Below are positions 55,145 to 62,612 of a stretch of 64,000 nt of DNA, piece after piece. The translations under genes were made by a program, and so were the position numbers. Below the pieces are notes generated by a model, which ran no database searches, was not told where the DNA came from, and saw only the letters and a program-made list of their open reading frames with translations. Within the stretch, counting starts at the first letter, position 1. Each line of letters opens with the position of its first letter. Origin of the DNA: Acetobacter garciniae (lineage in GTDB: Bacteria; Pseudomonadota; Alphaproteobacteria; Acetobacterales; Acetobacteraceae); NCBI RefSeq assembly GCF_017377735.1, contig NZ_JAFVMH010000002.1, forward strand, positions 620,001 through 684,000. Reading direction: 5' to 3'.

Positions 55145-56305
55145 TCAGCCCTTATCATCGTCCTGGGCATGTCGGTAAGGAGAAAGTTCGGCCAGGGCCT
55201 GGGCTTCGGCCATGATCGCGGTGCGTTCGGCGTTCAGGAAGTCCGCCACGGCGCTGCGCAGGCCGGGGTTTTCCAGCCAGTGGGCGGAATGGGTCAGCAC
55301 CGGCAGGTAGCCGCGCTGGATCTTGTGCTCGCCCTGGGCCCCGGCCTCCACCCGCTTGAGGCCACGGGCAATGGCGAAGTCGATGGCGCGGTAGTAGCAC
55401 AGTTCAAAATGCAGGAAGGGCCAGTCGCCGCGGCAGCCCCAGTTCCGGCCGAAAAGCGTGTCGCGGCCCAGAAAGTTCAGCGCGGCGGCCACGGGGGTTT
55501 CGCCGTCGCGGGCCAGCATCAGCACCACCTTGTCCCCCAGCCGTTCGGACAGCAGGGGAAAGAAGTCCGGGCTCAGATAGGCGCTGCCCCATTTGCGGTC
55601 GATCGTATCCTGGTAGAAGCTGTAGAACGCCTGCCAGTCCGCCGGGGTGATCTCTGCCCCGCAGAGCGTGTGAAAGGTCAGGCCCTGGGCGTTGGCGTCG
55701 CGCCGTTCGCGCCGCACGCTCTTGCGCTTGCGCGAAGACAGGGCGGCCAGGAAGTCGTCGAACGTGGCGTAGCCCTGGTTTTCCCAATGATATTGCAGGC
55801 CAAGGCGGGGCAGCCAGCCCTGTTCGGCCAGCAAGGTGCTCTCGCTTTCGGGGCAGAAGGTCACATGGGCCGATGAAAGCCCCGTATCGGCACAGATCTG
55901 GCGCAGCCCCTGGGCCAGGACCGCACCGGCTTCAGGCGGGGCGTTGGGGTGGACCAGCAGGCGCGGCCCCGTGGCGGGGGTGAACGGGACAGCAACCTGG
56001 AGCTTGGGGTAATACCGCCCGCCCGCTGCCTCGTAAGCGCGGGCCCAGCCATGGTCGAACACATATTCGCCCCAGGAATGGCCCTTGATATAGGCCGGGC
56101 AGACGGCGGCCAGGCTGCCATCGGGGGCTTGCAGGCGCACATGCCGGGGCAGCCAGCCGGTTTTCTGGCTGACCGACTGGCTGTCTTCCAGCGCGCTGAG
56201 GAAATCATGGCTGACGAAGGGGTTGTCATCTCCCGCACAGGCCGCCCATTCCGCCGCGGGAATGGCGTGGATCGTGTCGTGGAGCGTTACGGACCAGTCA
56301 GCCAT
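55145..56305 (-). CDS. FemAB-like/GNAT-fold protein (COG3146, DUF482)
   Basis: 386 residues: NPFVSHDFLSALEDSQSVSQ, then AVCPAYIKGHSWGEYVFDHG, LSSRKRKSVRRERRDANAQG, DRKWGSAYLSPDFFPLLSER and LCYYRAIDFAIARGLKRVEA. This is the DUF482 pattern, a family of unknown function with a FemAB/GNAT acyltransferase fold. Probably cytosolic. It sits next to a RidA gene on the same strand. Confidence 0.9.
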   Translation of the reverse strand: MADWSVTLHDTIHAIPAAEWAACAGDDNPFVSHDFLSALEDSQSVSQKTGWLPRHVRLQAPDGSLAAVCPAYIKGHSWGEYVFDHGWARAYEAAGGRYYPKLQVAVPFTPATGPRLLVHPNAPPEAGAVLAQGLRQICADTGLSSAHVTFCPESESTLLAEQGWLPRLGLQYHWENQGYATFDDFLAALSSRKRKSVRRERRDANAQGLTFHTLCGAEITPADWQAFYSFYQDTIDRKWGSAYLSPDFFPLLSERLGDKVVLMLARDGETPVAAALNFLGRDTLFGRNWGCRGDWPFLHFELCYYRAIDFAIARGLKRVEAGAQGEHKIQRGYLPVLTHSAHWLENPGLRSAVADFLNAERTAIMAEAQALAELSPYRHAQDDDKG

Positions 56306-56362
56306 GCGGGTTTTCTCCCCAGGTCAGGAGTCTGGGTCAGGACTCTGGCGGGATTGCGGTGT

Positions 56363-56824
56363 TCAGGCGATTTCGAAAAGCCCTTCCACTTCCACAGGCG
56401 CGTCCAGCGGCAGGGACGGCACGCCCACGGTCGAGCGCGCGTGGCGTCCCGCATCACCGAATATGGCCACCGACAGGTCCGAGGCCCCGTTCATGACCGC
56501 GGCATGGGCGGTAAAGTCGGGCGTGCAGGCAATGAACCCGCCCAGACGCACGACGCGCCTGACCCGGGACAGGTCACCCACGGCGGCTTTGACCTGGGCC
56601 ACGAGGTTGATCATGCTGTAGCGCGCGGCCTCCGTCGCCACATCGACCGCGACATCGGCCCCCAGCTTGCCGGTGGCGAACAGCTTGCCCGCCACAAGCG
56701 GCAACTGGCCGGACACGACCAGCGTGTTGCCGGTCTGCACGCAGGCCACGTAATTGGCCACGGGCGATGCGGGCGTGGGCAGTTCGATACCAAGGGCCGC
56801 CAGGCGGGATTCAGGGGTGCTCAT
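56363..56824 (-). CDS. RidA-family protein (archetypal deaminase site)
   Basis: 153 residues: LVVSGQLPLVAGKLFATGKL, then MINLVAQVKAAVGDLSRVRR and VEVEGLFEIA at the end. The loop HARSTVGV keeps the Arg that corresponds to Arg105 of classical RidA, unlike the island Rid protein at 2502-2918. It may therefore hydrolyse reactive imines from PLP enzymes. Confidence 0.9.
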   Translation of the reverse strand: MSTPESRLAALGIELPTPASPVANYVACVQTGNTLVVSGQLPLVAGKLFATGKLGADVAVDVATEAARYSMINLVAQVKAAVGDLSRVRRVVRLGGFIACTPDFTAHAAVMNGASDLSVAIFGDAGRHARSTVGVPSLPLDAPVEVEGLFEIA

Positions 56825-56890
56825 CAGGCTGTCTTTCCTTTTTGCTCATGCGCCCCATGCGGCGGGCCGCAACCCCCGGTGTCCCTGGTA

Positions 56891-58432
56891 CTAGCTGACA
56901 AGCCGCAGGGCGCGTCTCTTGCGTTCCGAAGGGGTATCATCCTCACCGGGCAGGTCAAGCGGCAGAAGCGGGTCCGGGTCGGTCTGCGGGTCCTGGCTGG
57001 GGCCGTCGGGCAGGCGCTTGCCCAGATACGCATCCGACAGGGCGCGAAACGCGTAATCCAGCATGGACGTGGCGTAGGAGGCCACGGGGTCGCCCTCTAC
57101 CGTGCCGGCGGGGCCGAAGCAGGAATAGGCGAAGTTTTCCACAAAGGCATCCAGGGGTGCCCCGTATTGCAGGCCGATGCTTACCGCCTCGCCCAGGCTT
57201 TCCATCAGCCCGCGTACCATGGGGCTTTCACGCGTGGGGGTCAGGGACAGTTCACCCAGCGTGCCATCTTCATATTCACCCGTGCGCATGAACAGCCGGT
57301 GGCCGCCGATGGTGGTTTTCTGGGTAAAGCCGCCATGCCGCGCGGGCAGGGTGCGGCGCATGCCGCGTTCCAGCCTGTGGCGCGCCGGGGCTGCCATGGT
57401 TTCGGGCCGGGCGGGCATGCGATCCACAAAGCCGGTCAGCGCCCGGTACATGGCCAGATGCGCGCCCGGTCCGGGCTGGGGCAGCACATCTTCGCCCGCC
57501 AGGGCTGCCGCCAGGGCCGCATCCACCGTAAAGCCGCGTATTTCCAGCCGCTGGCGGGTGCTGGCGGCCAGACGGCCATCGGGGCGCAGCAGGGAAAATA
57601 CCGGAGCCAGGCCGCAGGCTTCCACGCCCAGCAGCCCATCGACCGGGTTGGGGGTTGAAAAACCGGTCTCGATCGGGGCCACGGGAGTTTCGGTTTCCAC
57701 CGCCGCTTCGTTCCAGACGGCGCGCAGGGTCTCCCCCAGGCCGGGCAGGACGGTGCGCACGGGCGGCAAAGGCAGGGCTTCGGGCCCGCGTCCAGCATGG
57801 GCGCTCAGCGTGGCCAGGGCCGCTATGGCGCAGGCGGCGGCGCGCCCGTCTTCGCTGTCGTAATCCAGCCCTACGCCAGCCAGGCAAGCGTCCAGATTGG
57901 TCAGCAGGATATGGCCCGCTACGGCCTGCGCTGGCATGGTGCCCTCAGCACCCGGGGCATTGTCCGCGGGGGCGAACAGGTCGGGCAAAGGCAGTTCACC
58001 ATTGCGCTGGCTGGCCATGGTCAGGGCGGCTTCACGCAGGACCGAGCAGATCAGCTTGAGTGCCGCAACAAAAGTGCGCGCGGCGAACCCTTCCCCCGGC
58101 GAGACAAAGGCCGCAAGGTTGAGGACAAAGCCCGGCGGGCGGTCATACGCACCATGCCACACGGCCTCTGTCGGGGCGGCCTGGCTGCTCAGCAGCAGCC
58201 AGACGAGCGAGCGCGCGGTCGCGTTGTCGGGGGCGAGGGTCGCGATCCATTCGCCTGCCAGGGTGGGCAGGTCTATGGGGCCCTCTCCCGGCACGAGCTG
58301 GGCAAGGGCGGAGGCCGCCCCCGCGTCCCATTCCGCAGGCAGGGTGACGGCGCGCGCAGGCGCGTCGGGGTCGGCCGTGGTGTCCAGTGTGCTCATCAGC
58401 ACACCGTCCCAATGGTGTCTGGCTGTTGTCAT
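56891..58432 (-). CDS. TSCPD-domain protein, orphan NrdJ C-terminal-like
   Basis: 513 residues. The last 160 match the TSCPD domain at the end of class II ribonucleotide reductase NrdJ: GFTQKTTIGGHRLFMRTGEY, EDGTLGELSLTPTRESPMVR, SIGLQYGAPLDAFVENFAYS and ATSMLDYAFRALSDAYLGKR. The catalytic barrel (thiyl Cys, finger loop) is not present upstream; the N-terminal 330 residues are Ala-rich and unlike NrdJ. It could regulate or accompany the reductase. Function unknown. Confidence 0.75.
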   Translation of the reverse strand: MTTARHHWDGVLMSTLDTTADPDAPARAVTLPAEWDAGAASALAQLVPGEGPIDLPTLAGEWIATLAPDNATARSLVWLLLSSQAAPTEAVWHGAYDRPPGFVLNLAAFVSPGEGFAARTFVAALKLICSVLREAALTMASQRNGELPLPDLFAPADNAPGAEGTMPAQAVAGHILLTNLDACLAGVGLDYDSEDGRAAACAIAALATLSAHAGRGPEALPLPPVRTVLPGLGETLRAVWNEAAVETETPVAPIETGFSTPNPVDGLLGVEACGLAPVFSLLRPDGRLAASTRQRLEIRGFTVDAALAAALAGEDVLPQPGPGAHLAMYRALTGFVDRMPARPETMAAPARHRLERGMRRTLPARHGGFTQKTTIGGHRLFMRTGEYEDGTLGELSLTPTRESPMVRGLMESLGEAVSIGLQYGAPLDAFVENFAYSCFGPAGTVEGDPVASYATSMLDYAFRALSDAYLGKRLPDGPSQDPQTDPDPLLPLDLPGEDDTPSERKRRALRLVS

Positions 58433-58618
58433 AAAGGCATGTTACCGCGCCGCTTCGGGCTGGCGGAACCCGTTTTCAGGCCCCGCAAGCCCGGTTATCA
58501 CCCTGCATAATGAGGATATGGGGGATAACTTTTCCAACCCCCCTCTCGCGCACAGGTGATAGGGGCGCGCGCCATAAAACAATCGACGCCGGGCAGTGCG
58601 GAGTCCTATCATGAAGCC

Positions 58619-58987
58619 ATGGCAAATTTCGGAACATGGCTGCATACGCGCCGCAAGGGACGGCTGATCGGCAAGGACGCCGATGGTCGCTGCTATTACG
58701 AGTCGACCGGCCCGGCCCGCCTTGGCGGCGGGGTGAAGCGGGCCGAGCGCTGGGTGATCTACCACAAGGGGGAAGATGCCTCCGCCGTGCCGCCGGAATG
58801 GTGGGGCTGGCTGCACCACACGCTGGATGCCCCGATCCCCGCCGAGGAACGCAAGCCCTGGCAGATCGCGCACCAGCCGAACATGACCGGAACGCCCCAG
58901 GCCTATCGCCCGCAGGGCAGCCTGTATGAAAAGGGCGAACACCCGCCCGCAACCGGGGATTACGAAGCCTGGACGCCGCAGACGTGA
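58619..58987 (+). CDS. NADH:ubiquinone oxidoreductase subunit NDUFA12-like
   Basis: 122 residues from MANFGTWLHTRRKGRLIGKD. The NDUFA12 pattern RCYYESTGPARLGGGVKRAE, RWVIYHKGEDASAVPPEWWG and WLHHTLDAPI is clear. It is an accessory complex I subunit of alphaproteobacteria and mitochondria. mlaD follows after about 55 bp, a conserved neighbourhood. Confidence 0.93.
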   Translation: MANFGTWLHTRRKGRLIGKDADGRCYYESTGPARLGGGVKRAERWVIYHKGEDASAVPPEWWGWLHHTLDAPIPAEERKPWQIAHQPNMTGTPQAYRPQGSLYEKGEHPPATGDYEAWTPQT

Positions 58988-59042
58988 TTTAGCGCGCATT
59001 CCCTGCTAGAAGACCTTATCTGACAGGGAGTACACGCAGCCC

Positions 59043-59591
59043 ATGGCTTCAGCAATGGCGGAAAAATCACGGCGCAGTCTGGCGGAACTCCTGACCGGGG
59101 GTGCCGTCCTGTGCGGCCTGGCTGCCATGCTGGCCGCAACCGTTCTGAACGAAGGCCGCAAAAGCGATTCGGCTGGGTATCAGCTCAATGCCGATTTCGC
59201 GCATATAGACGGGCTCGATATCGGCTCCGATGTCCGGCTGGCCGGTGTGACTGTGGGCACGGTGGTGGCCGAGACCGTCAACCCCACGACATACAAGGCC
59301 CATGTCACCTTCACGGTCCGGCCCGATATCAAGCTGACGACGGATACGGCTGCGATCATTACCAGCGACAGCCTGCTGGGCGGCAAATATATCGCCCTCT
59401 CCCCCGGCGGGGATGACAAGATGCTCTCGCCCGGGGCCACGGTCACGCAGACCCAGGGTGCGATCAGCCTGGAACAGTTGCTGAGCAAGTTCATCTTCTC
59501 CGTAACGGATACGCTGACCCGCGCCAACAAATCCGCCCCGGATGGCAAGGCGGCTCCCGGTGGGGCTCCCGGCGGGGCGGACCTGCCCTGA
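59043..59591 (+). CDS. mlaD: outer-membrane lipid asymmetry protein MlaD (MCE domain)
   Basis: 182 residues. One N-terminal helix (LLTGGAVLCGLAAMLAATVL) then the MCE domain (YQLNADFAHIDGLDIGSDVR, LAGVTVGTVVAETV, DSLLGGKYIALSPGGDDKML). It forms the hexameric substrate-binding ring of the Mla ABC transporter. mlaE/mlaF are not next to it, and mlaC/mlaA are 12 kb away. Confidence 0.92.
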   Translation: MASAMAEKSRRSLAELLTGGAVLCGLAAMLAATVLNEGRKSDSAGYQLNADFAHIDGLDIGSDVRLAGVTVGTVVAETVNPTTYKAHVTFTVRPDIKLTTDTAAIITSDSLLGGKYIALSPGGDDKMLSPGATVTQTQGAISLEQLLSKFIFSVTDTLTRANKSAPDGKAAPGGAPGGADLP

Positions 59592-59670
59592 AACAGACAT
59601 AAACCTGCAACATCAGGTGTAGTCGGGTTGGATCAGTGTGGCGGGTTGGGCTATTTTGGTAAGGCAGAAG

Positions 59671-59883
59671 ATGGAAACAGTGCGTATCTGGCCGCAGGAC
59701 GATGGGCAGCCTGTCGCGTGCCAGGAAAAACTCCGTGTCCTGGAAGAAAACTGGCAGGAGTTGTCCGAGGTGCTGACAGACGCGTTCGACGACGCGATTC
59801 TGATGGGGGTGAACGAACAGGCCATGCGTGAACGGCTTGTGGCCCTTGTCCATTCCCTCCGTTCCCCGAAAGCCGACGCATGA
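59671..59883 (+). CDS. small hypothetical protein
   Basis: 70 residues starting METVRIWPQDDGQPVACQEK, acidic and helical (VLEENWQELSEVLTDAFDDA, then MRERLVALVHSLRSP). I do not recognise the family. It overlaps the DUF2155 gene by 4 bp (GCATGA), so it is translated with it, which supports it as a real gene. Confidence 0.65.
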   Translation: METVRIWPQDDGQPVACQEKLRVLEENWQELSEVLTDAFDDAILMGVNEQAMRERLVALVHSLRSPKADA

Positions 59884-60806
59884 AGGCCGGGCTGTTGCTG
59901 TCCCGGGGGTGCCGGGTTGGGGCGGTACTGGTCGGGCTGGGTGCCTCTGCCGGGGTATGGGCTGCCGACCTGCCGGGCGGGGTTCCCCCCGCGCCAAGTG
60001 GCGCTGCCCCTTCGGGGCCGGTCCTTGCCCCGCCGGCCAGCGTGGCACCCGGCAGCGCGCCCTATGCCGCGCCGGACAGCGCGGCCAGCATGTCGGGCTC
60101 CGTTTCCACCGGGGCTTCGGGCGGCACGCCGGTCGCACCCCCCGCCGCCTATCCCGCGCAGACATGGCAGGGCAAGACCGTGGCGGTGGTGCGCGTGCTC
60201 GACAAGCTGGACGCGCACGTGGATGTGCTGTCCGTCCCCCTCGGCACGCCGCTGCATTACAAGGCGCTCGATATTACCGCGCGCCGCTGCCTGCTGCGCC
60301 CGCCCACCCTGTCGCCCGACGCCGCCGCCTGGCTGGAGGTGCAGGACACCCACCCCAACGGCGTGGTGTTCAAGGGCTGGATGCTGGCTGCCGAACCCAG
60401 CTTGGGCGTATTCGAAAGCCCGGTTTACGACGTACGCATGGTGCGGTGCGAAGGGGCTGACACAGCCCCCGCCCTGCCGGAACTGCCCAAGCCGGTCGTC
60501 CCTGTTCTGGCACCGAGTTCGGCGCAGCCTATGCCGGGGGGCGGGCAGACCCTTCCCGCTCAGGCATTGCCCCTGCAGCCCCCTGTGCAGCCCTCTTCGG
60601 GGCAGGCCCCTTTCACCCAGCCGCCATCCACGCAGCTTCCCCCGGCGCAGGCACGCCCCCCGCAGGCACCTCCCTCGCAGGTGCTTTCCCCGCCGGGTTC
60701 GGCGCGCGGCGTTCCCGCCTTGCCGCCGCCTGTTCCCTATTCATCCCCCGGCCGCGCGCCCGCACAGGATGGTTCCAGCACGCCCGAAGCGGGGGGAGAT
60801 TACTAA
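59880..60806 (+). CDS. DUF2155-domain secreted protein with Pro/Gln-rich tail
   Basis: 308 residues. A signal-like N-terminus (GLLLSRGCRVGAVLVGLGAS) is followed by a Pro/Ala linker. The DUF2155 domain covers about 98-200: KTVAVVRVLDKLDAHVDVLS, VPLGTPLHYKALDITARRCL, FKGWMLAAEPSLGVFESPVY and DVRMVRCEG. The last 100 residues are Pro/Gln-rich low complexity. Function unknown; in alphaproteobacteria it is a neighbour of NDUFA12 and MlaD genes, as here. Confidence 0.85.
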   Translation: MKAGLLLSRGCRVGAVLVGLGASAGVWAADLPGGVPPAPSGAAPSGPVLAPPASVAPGSAPYAAPDSAASMSGSVSTGASGGTPVAPPAAYPAQTWQGKTVAVVRVLDKLDAHVDVLSVPLGTPLHYKALDITARRCLLRPPTLSPDAAAWLEVQDTHPNGVVFKGWMLAAEPSLGVFESPVYDVRMVRCEGADTAPALPELPKPVVPVLAPSSAQPMPGGGQTLPAQALPLQPPVQPSSGQAPFTQPPSTQLPPAQARPPQAPPSQVLSPPGSARGVPALPPPVPYSSPGRAPAQDGSSTPEAGGDY

Positions 60807-61120
60807 CCCGCTCATGCCGTCTGTCAGGCGGGTGTCGTGGGGGGCTTGTGCGCGTGGCGTTACAGGCACTGACTTTGCGGGGAGCACGGTTTGCGCGGCC
60901 TCCACCCCTATCCGGGAGGGGGCCGGGGCCTGTGTGGGCCGGTAGCGGCCCGGTGCGCGATTGCACTTGTCGCGCCGGGGGGATAGGCGCATCGTCCCTG
61001 TATTGGAGAGGGCGCAGGCGACCGGGTTTTTCAGGCGTGGCGGCACATGCACAAGCCCGCGCTGCGGTCGCGAATGGCGCATGGCCATGGCAGGCCAGTA
61101 TAAAGGCAGGAGAGTAAGGC
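60807..61120. other. 314-bp intergenic region, no gene seen
   Basis: It lies between the DUF2155 gene and otsB on the same strand. GC-rich, without a recognisable gene, tRNA or strong repeat. An AGGAGAG precedes the GTG start of otsB at its right end; an otsB promoter is expected here. Confidence 0.5.
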
Positions 61121-61861
61121 GTGTTCGGTTTCCTTGAGGCAGAGAATTCCCGGTTTCAGAGCCCGCCGCTTAGCGAAGCGGCCTTTTTGCTGGATTTTGA
61201 CGGCACTCTGGTCGATGCCACGCCCCTTTCGGATTCGGTAAGCGTTCCGCCCGACCTGCCGGGTGTTCTCACCCGCCTGCGCGCCGCCTGCGGGGATGCG
61301 CTGGCCGTGATCTCGCGCCGCCCCATCGCGCAGATCGACCAGTTTCTGGGCGATGCCCCTTTTGCCGTCGCGGGGGAGCACGGTGTGACCATCCGCCACA
61401 GGCCCGGCGGACCGGTGGAACACGCGGCCCTGCCGGTTCTGCCGCAGGTCTGGCTGACTCAGGCGCGCGATCTGGTGGCGACATTGCCCGGCACCCGCCT
61501 TGAACATGTGGCGGGTGGGCTGGTCCTGCATTACCGCGCCGCCCCTGAGGCCGCGCAGGCCCTGCATGCGGTGGCGTCGGGCTGGGTCAAGGATTCGAAA
61601 GGCGCTTTCCGTCTGGTGGCCGATAAAATGGCGTGGGAAATCCGCCCCAATGGCGTGGACAAGGGCTACGCCGTTGCCCTGCTGATGGAAAACGCGCCGT
61701 TTCTGGGCCGCAAGCCGGTCTATGTGGGGGATGACGCCACGGATGAAGACGGTGTGGAGGCCGCGCGCCGGCTGGGCGGCATGGGGCTTCGGATCGGGGC
61801 CGATTTCCCCACCCCGGCAGTTTTTCGGGCCTGGCTGGCTTACCTGGCCGACGGGCACTGA
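61121..61861 (+). CDS. otsB: trehalose-6-phosphate phosphatase
   Basis: 246 residues from a GTG with AGGAGAG in front. HAD motifs: LLDFDGTLVDATP (nucleophile Asp), VISRRPIAQIDQFLGD, GEHGVTIRHRPGGPVEHAAL and YVGDDATDEDGVEAARRLGG. It dephosphorylates trehalose-6-phosphate. The synthase otsA is not in the window. dsbB starts 3 bp after the stop. Confidence 0.95.
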   Translation: MFGFLEAENSRFQSPPLSEAAFLLDFDGTLVDATPLSDSVSVPPDLPGVLTRLRAACGDALAVISRRPIAQIDQFLGDAPFAVAGEHGVTIRHRPGGPVEHAALPVLPQVWLTQARDLVATLPGTRLEHVAGGLVLHYRAAPEAAQALHAVASGWVKDSKGAFRLVADKMAWEIRPNGVDKGYAVALLMENAPFLGRKPVYVGDDATDEDGVEAARRLGGMGLRIGADFPTPAVFRAWLAYLADGH

Positions 61862-61864
61862 ACC

Positions 61865-62362
61865 ATGCGGCAACTGGCTGTTTTCATGGTTCTGGCGGCA
61901 TGTGCCGCACTGGGTGTCGCCTGGTGGACGGAGCATGAACTGGGTATCATGCCGTGCGAACTCTGCCTGTGGGAACGCTGGCCCTGGCGCGGTGTGCTGG
62001 CCGTAGGGGCGGTGGCCGCCTTCCTGCCCGTGCGGTGGGGCAGGCGCGCGCTGTGGCTGTGTGCGCCCCTGCTGGTAGCCGGGATCGGCCTGTCCATCTG
62101 CCATGGCGGGGTGGAATGGGGGTGGTGGCCCAGCCCGCTGCCTGCCTGCCATGCCCCGCATATTTCCGGGCAGACCCTGGCCGAACGCCTGGCGTCCATG
62201 CCGCTCCTGCCGTCCAAGCCTTGTGACGCGCCAACCTATCTTATCCCCGGCCTGCCGGTTTCCATGACGGTCATGGGCGGTGTCTACGCCCTGTTCGTGC
62301 TGGTGATGCTAATACTCTCCCTTTACCGGCAGCAAAAGGAAAAGCGGCGTATTTTTCATTAG
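61865..62362 (+). CDS. dsbB: disulfide bond formation protein DsbB
   Basis: 165 residues with four helices. First redox pair in GIMPCELCLWERWPW; second pair from PLPACHAPHIS and LLPSKPCDAP. It reoxidises DsbA using quinones in the inner membrane. It directly follows otsB, so the two are probably cotranscribed, although functionally unrelated. Confidence 0.9.
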   Translation: MRQLAVFMVLAACAALGVAWWTEHELGIMPCELCLWERWPWRGVLAVGAVAAFLPVRWGRRALWLCAPLLVAGIGLSICHGGVEWGWWPSPLPACHAPHISGQTLAERLASMPLLPSKPCDAPTYLIPGLPVSMTVMGGVYALFVLVMLILSLYRQQKEKRRIFH

Positions 62363-62376
62363 ATCGTCGCGGATTG

Positions 62377-62480
62377 TTAGAGCCTGTTTCGAAAGCCACC
62401 AGCGGAGGGTTGGCGATGGATTTTCTGGTCTGAAAAGACCCGCTCAGACCGACCCGGCTGACTTTCGAAACAGTCTCTTA
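62377..62480. mobile_element. 98-bp MITE-like element with TTA target duplication
   Basis: Imperfect terminal inverted repeats GAGCCTGTTTCGAAAG (left, from 62380) and the complement of CTTTCGAAACAGTCTC (right, to 62477) differ at one position. Both ends are flanked by TTA (62377-62379 and 62478-62480). The inside is non-coding with a small hairpin (GGTCT-GAAA-AGACC). The GAGCCTG end and TNA target match the IS5 relic end at about 125, so an IS5/IS1031-type transposase could mobilise it. Confidence 0.85.
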
Positions 62481-62612
62481 AGAGTCTTGTGCCATTTTCC
62501 ATCCTTGAAAACACTGCGTGGCAGTACGGCCCGGCGGTAGCGCATCCCGCGCGCAGGGCCGAAGCCTTCGGGCATGACCGCCGCGGTCGGGGTGGTCTTT
62601 CAGGGTCTTGGC

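Noticed and set aside
60500..60780. Pro/Gln-rich repeats in the DUF2155 protein as a tandem repeat element
   Set aside because: The repeat is irregular low complexity at the protein level, with no fixed DNA unit.
61031..62161. 376-residue minus-strand ORF
   Set aside because: It is antisense to otsB and dsbB, both clear families; composition is that of a GC-rich shadow frame.
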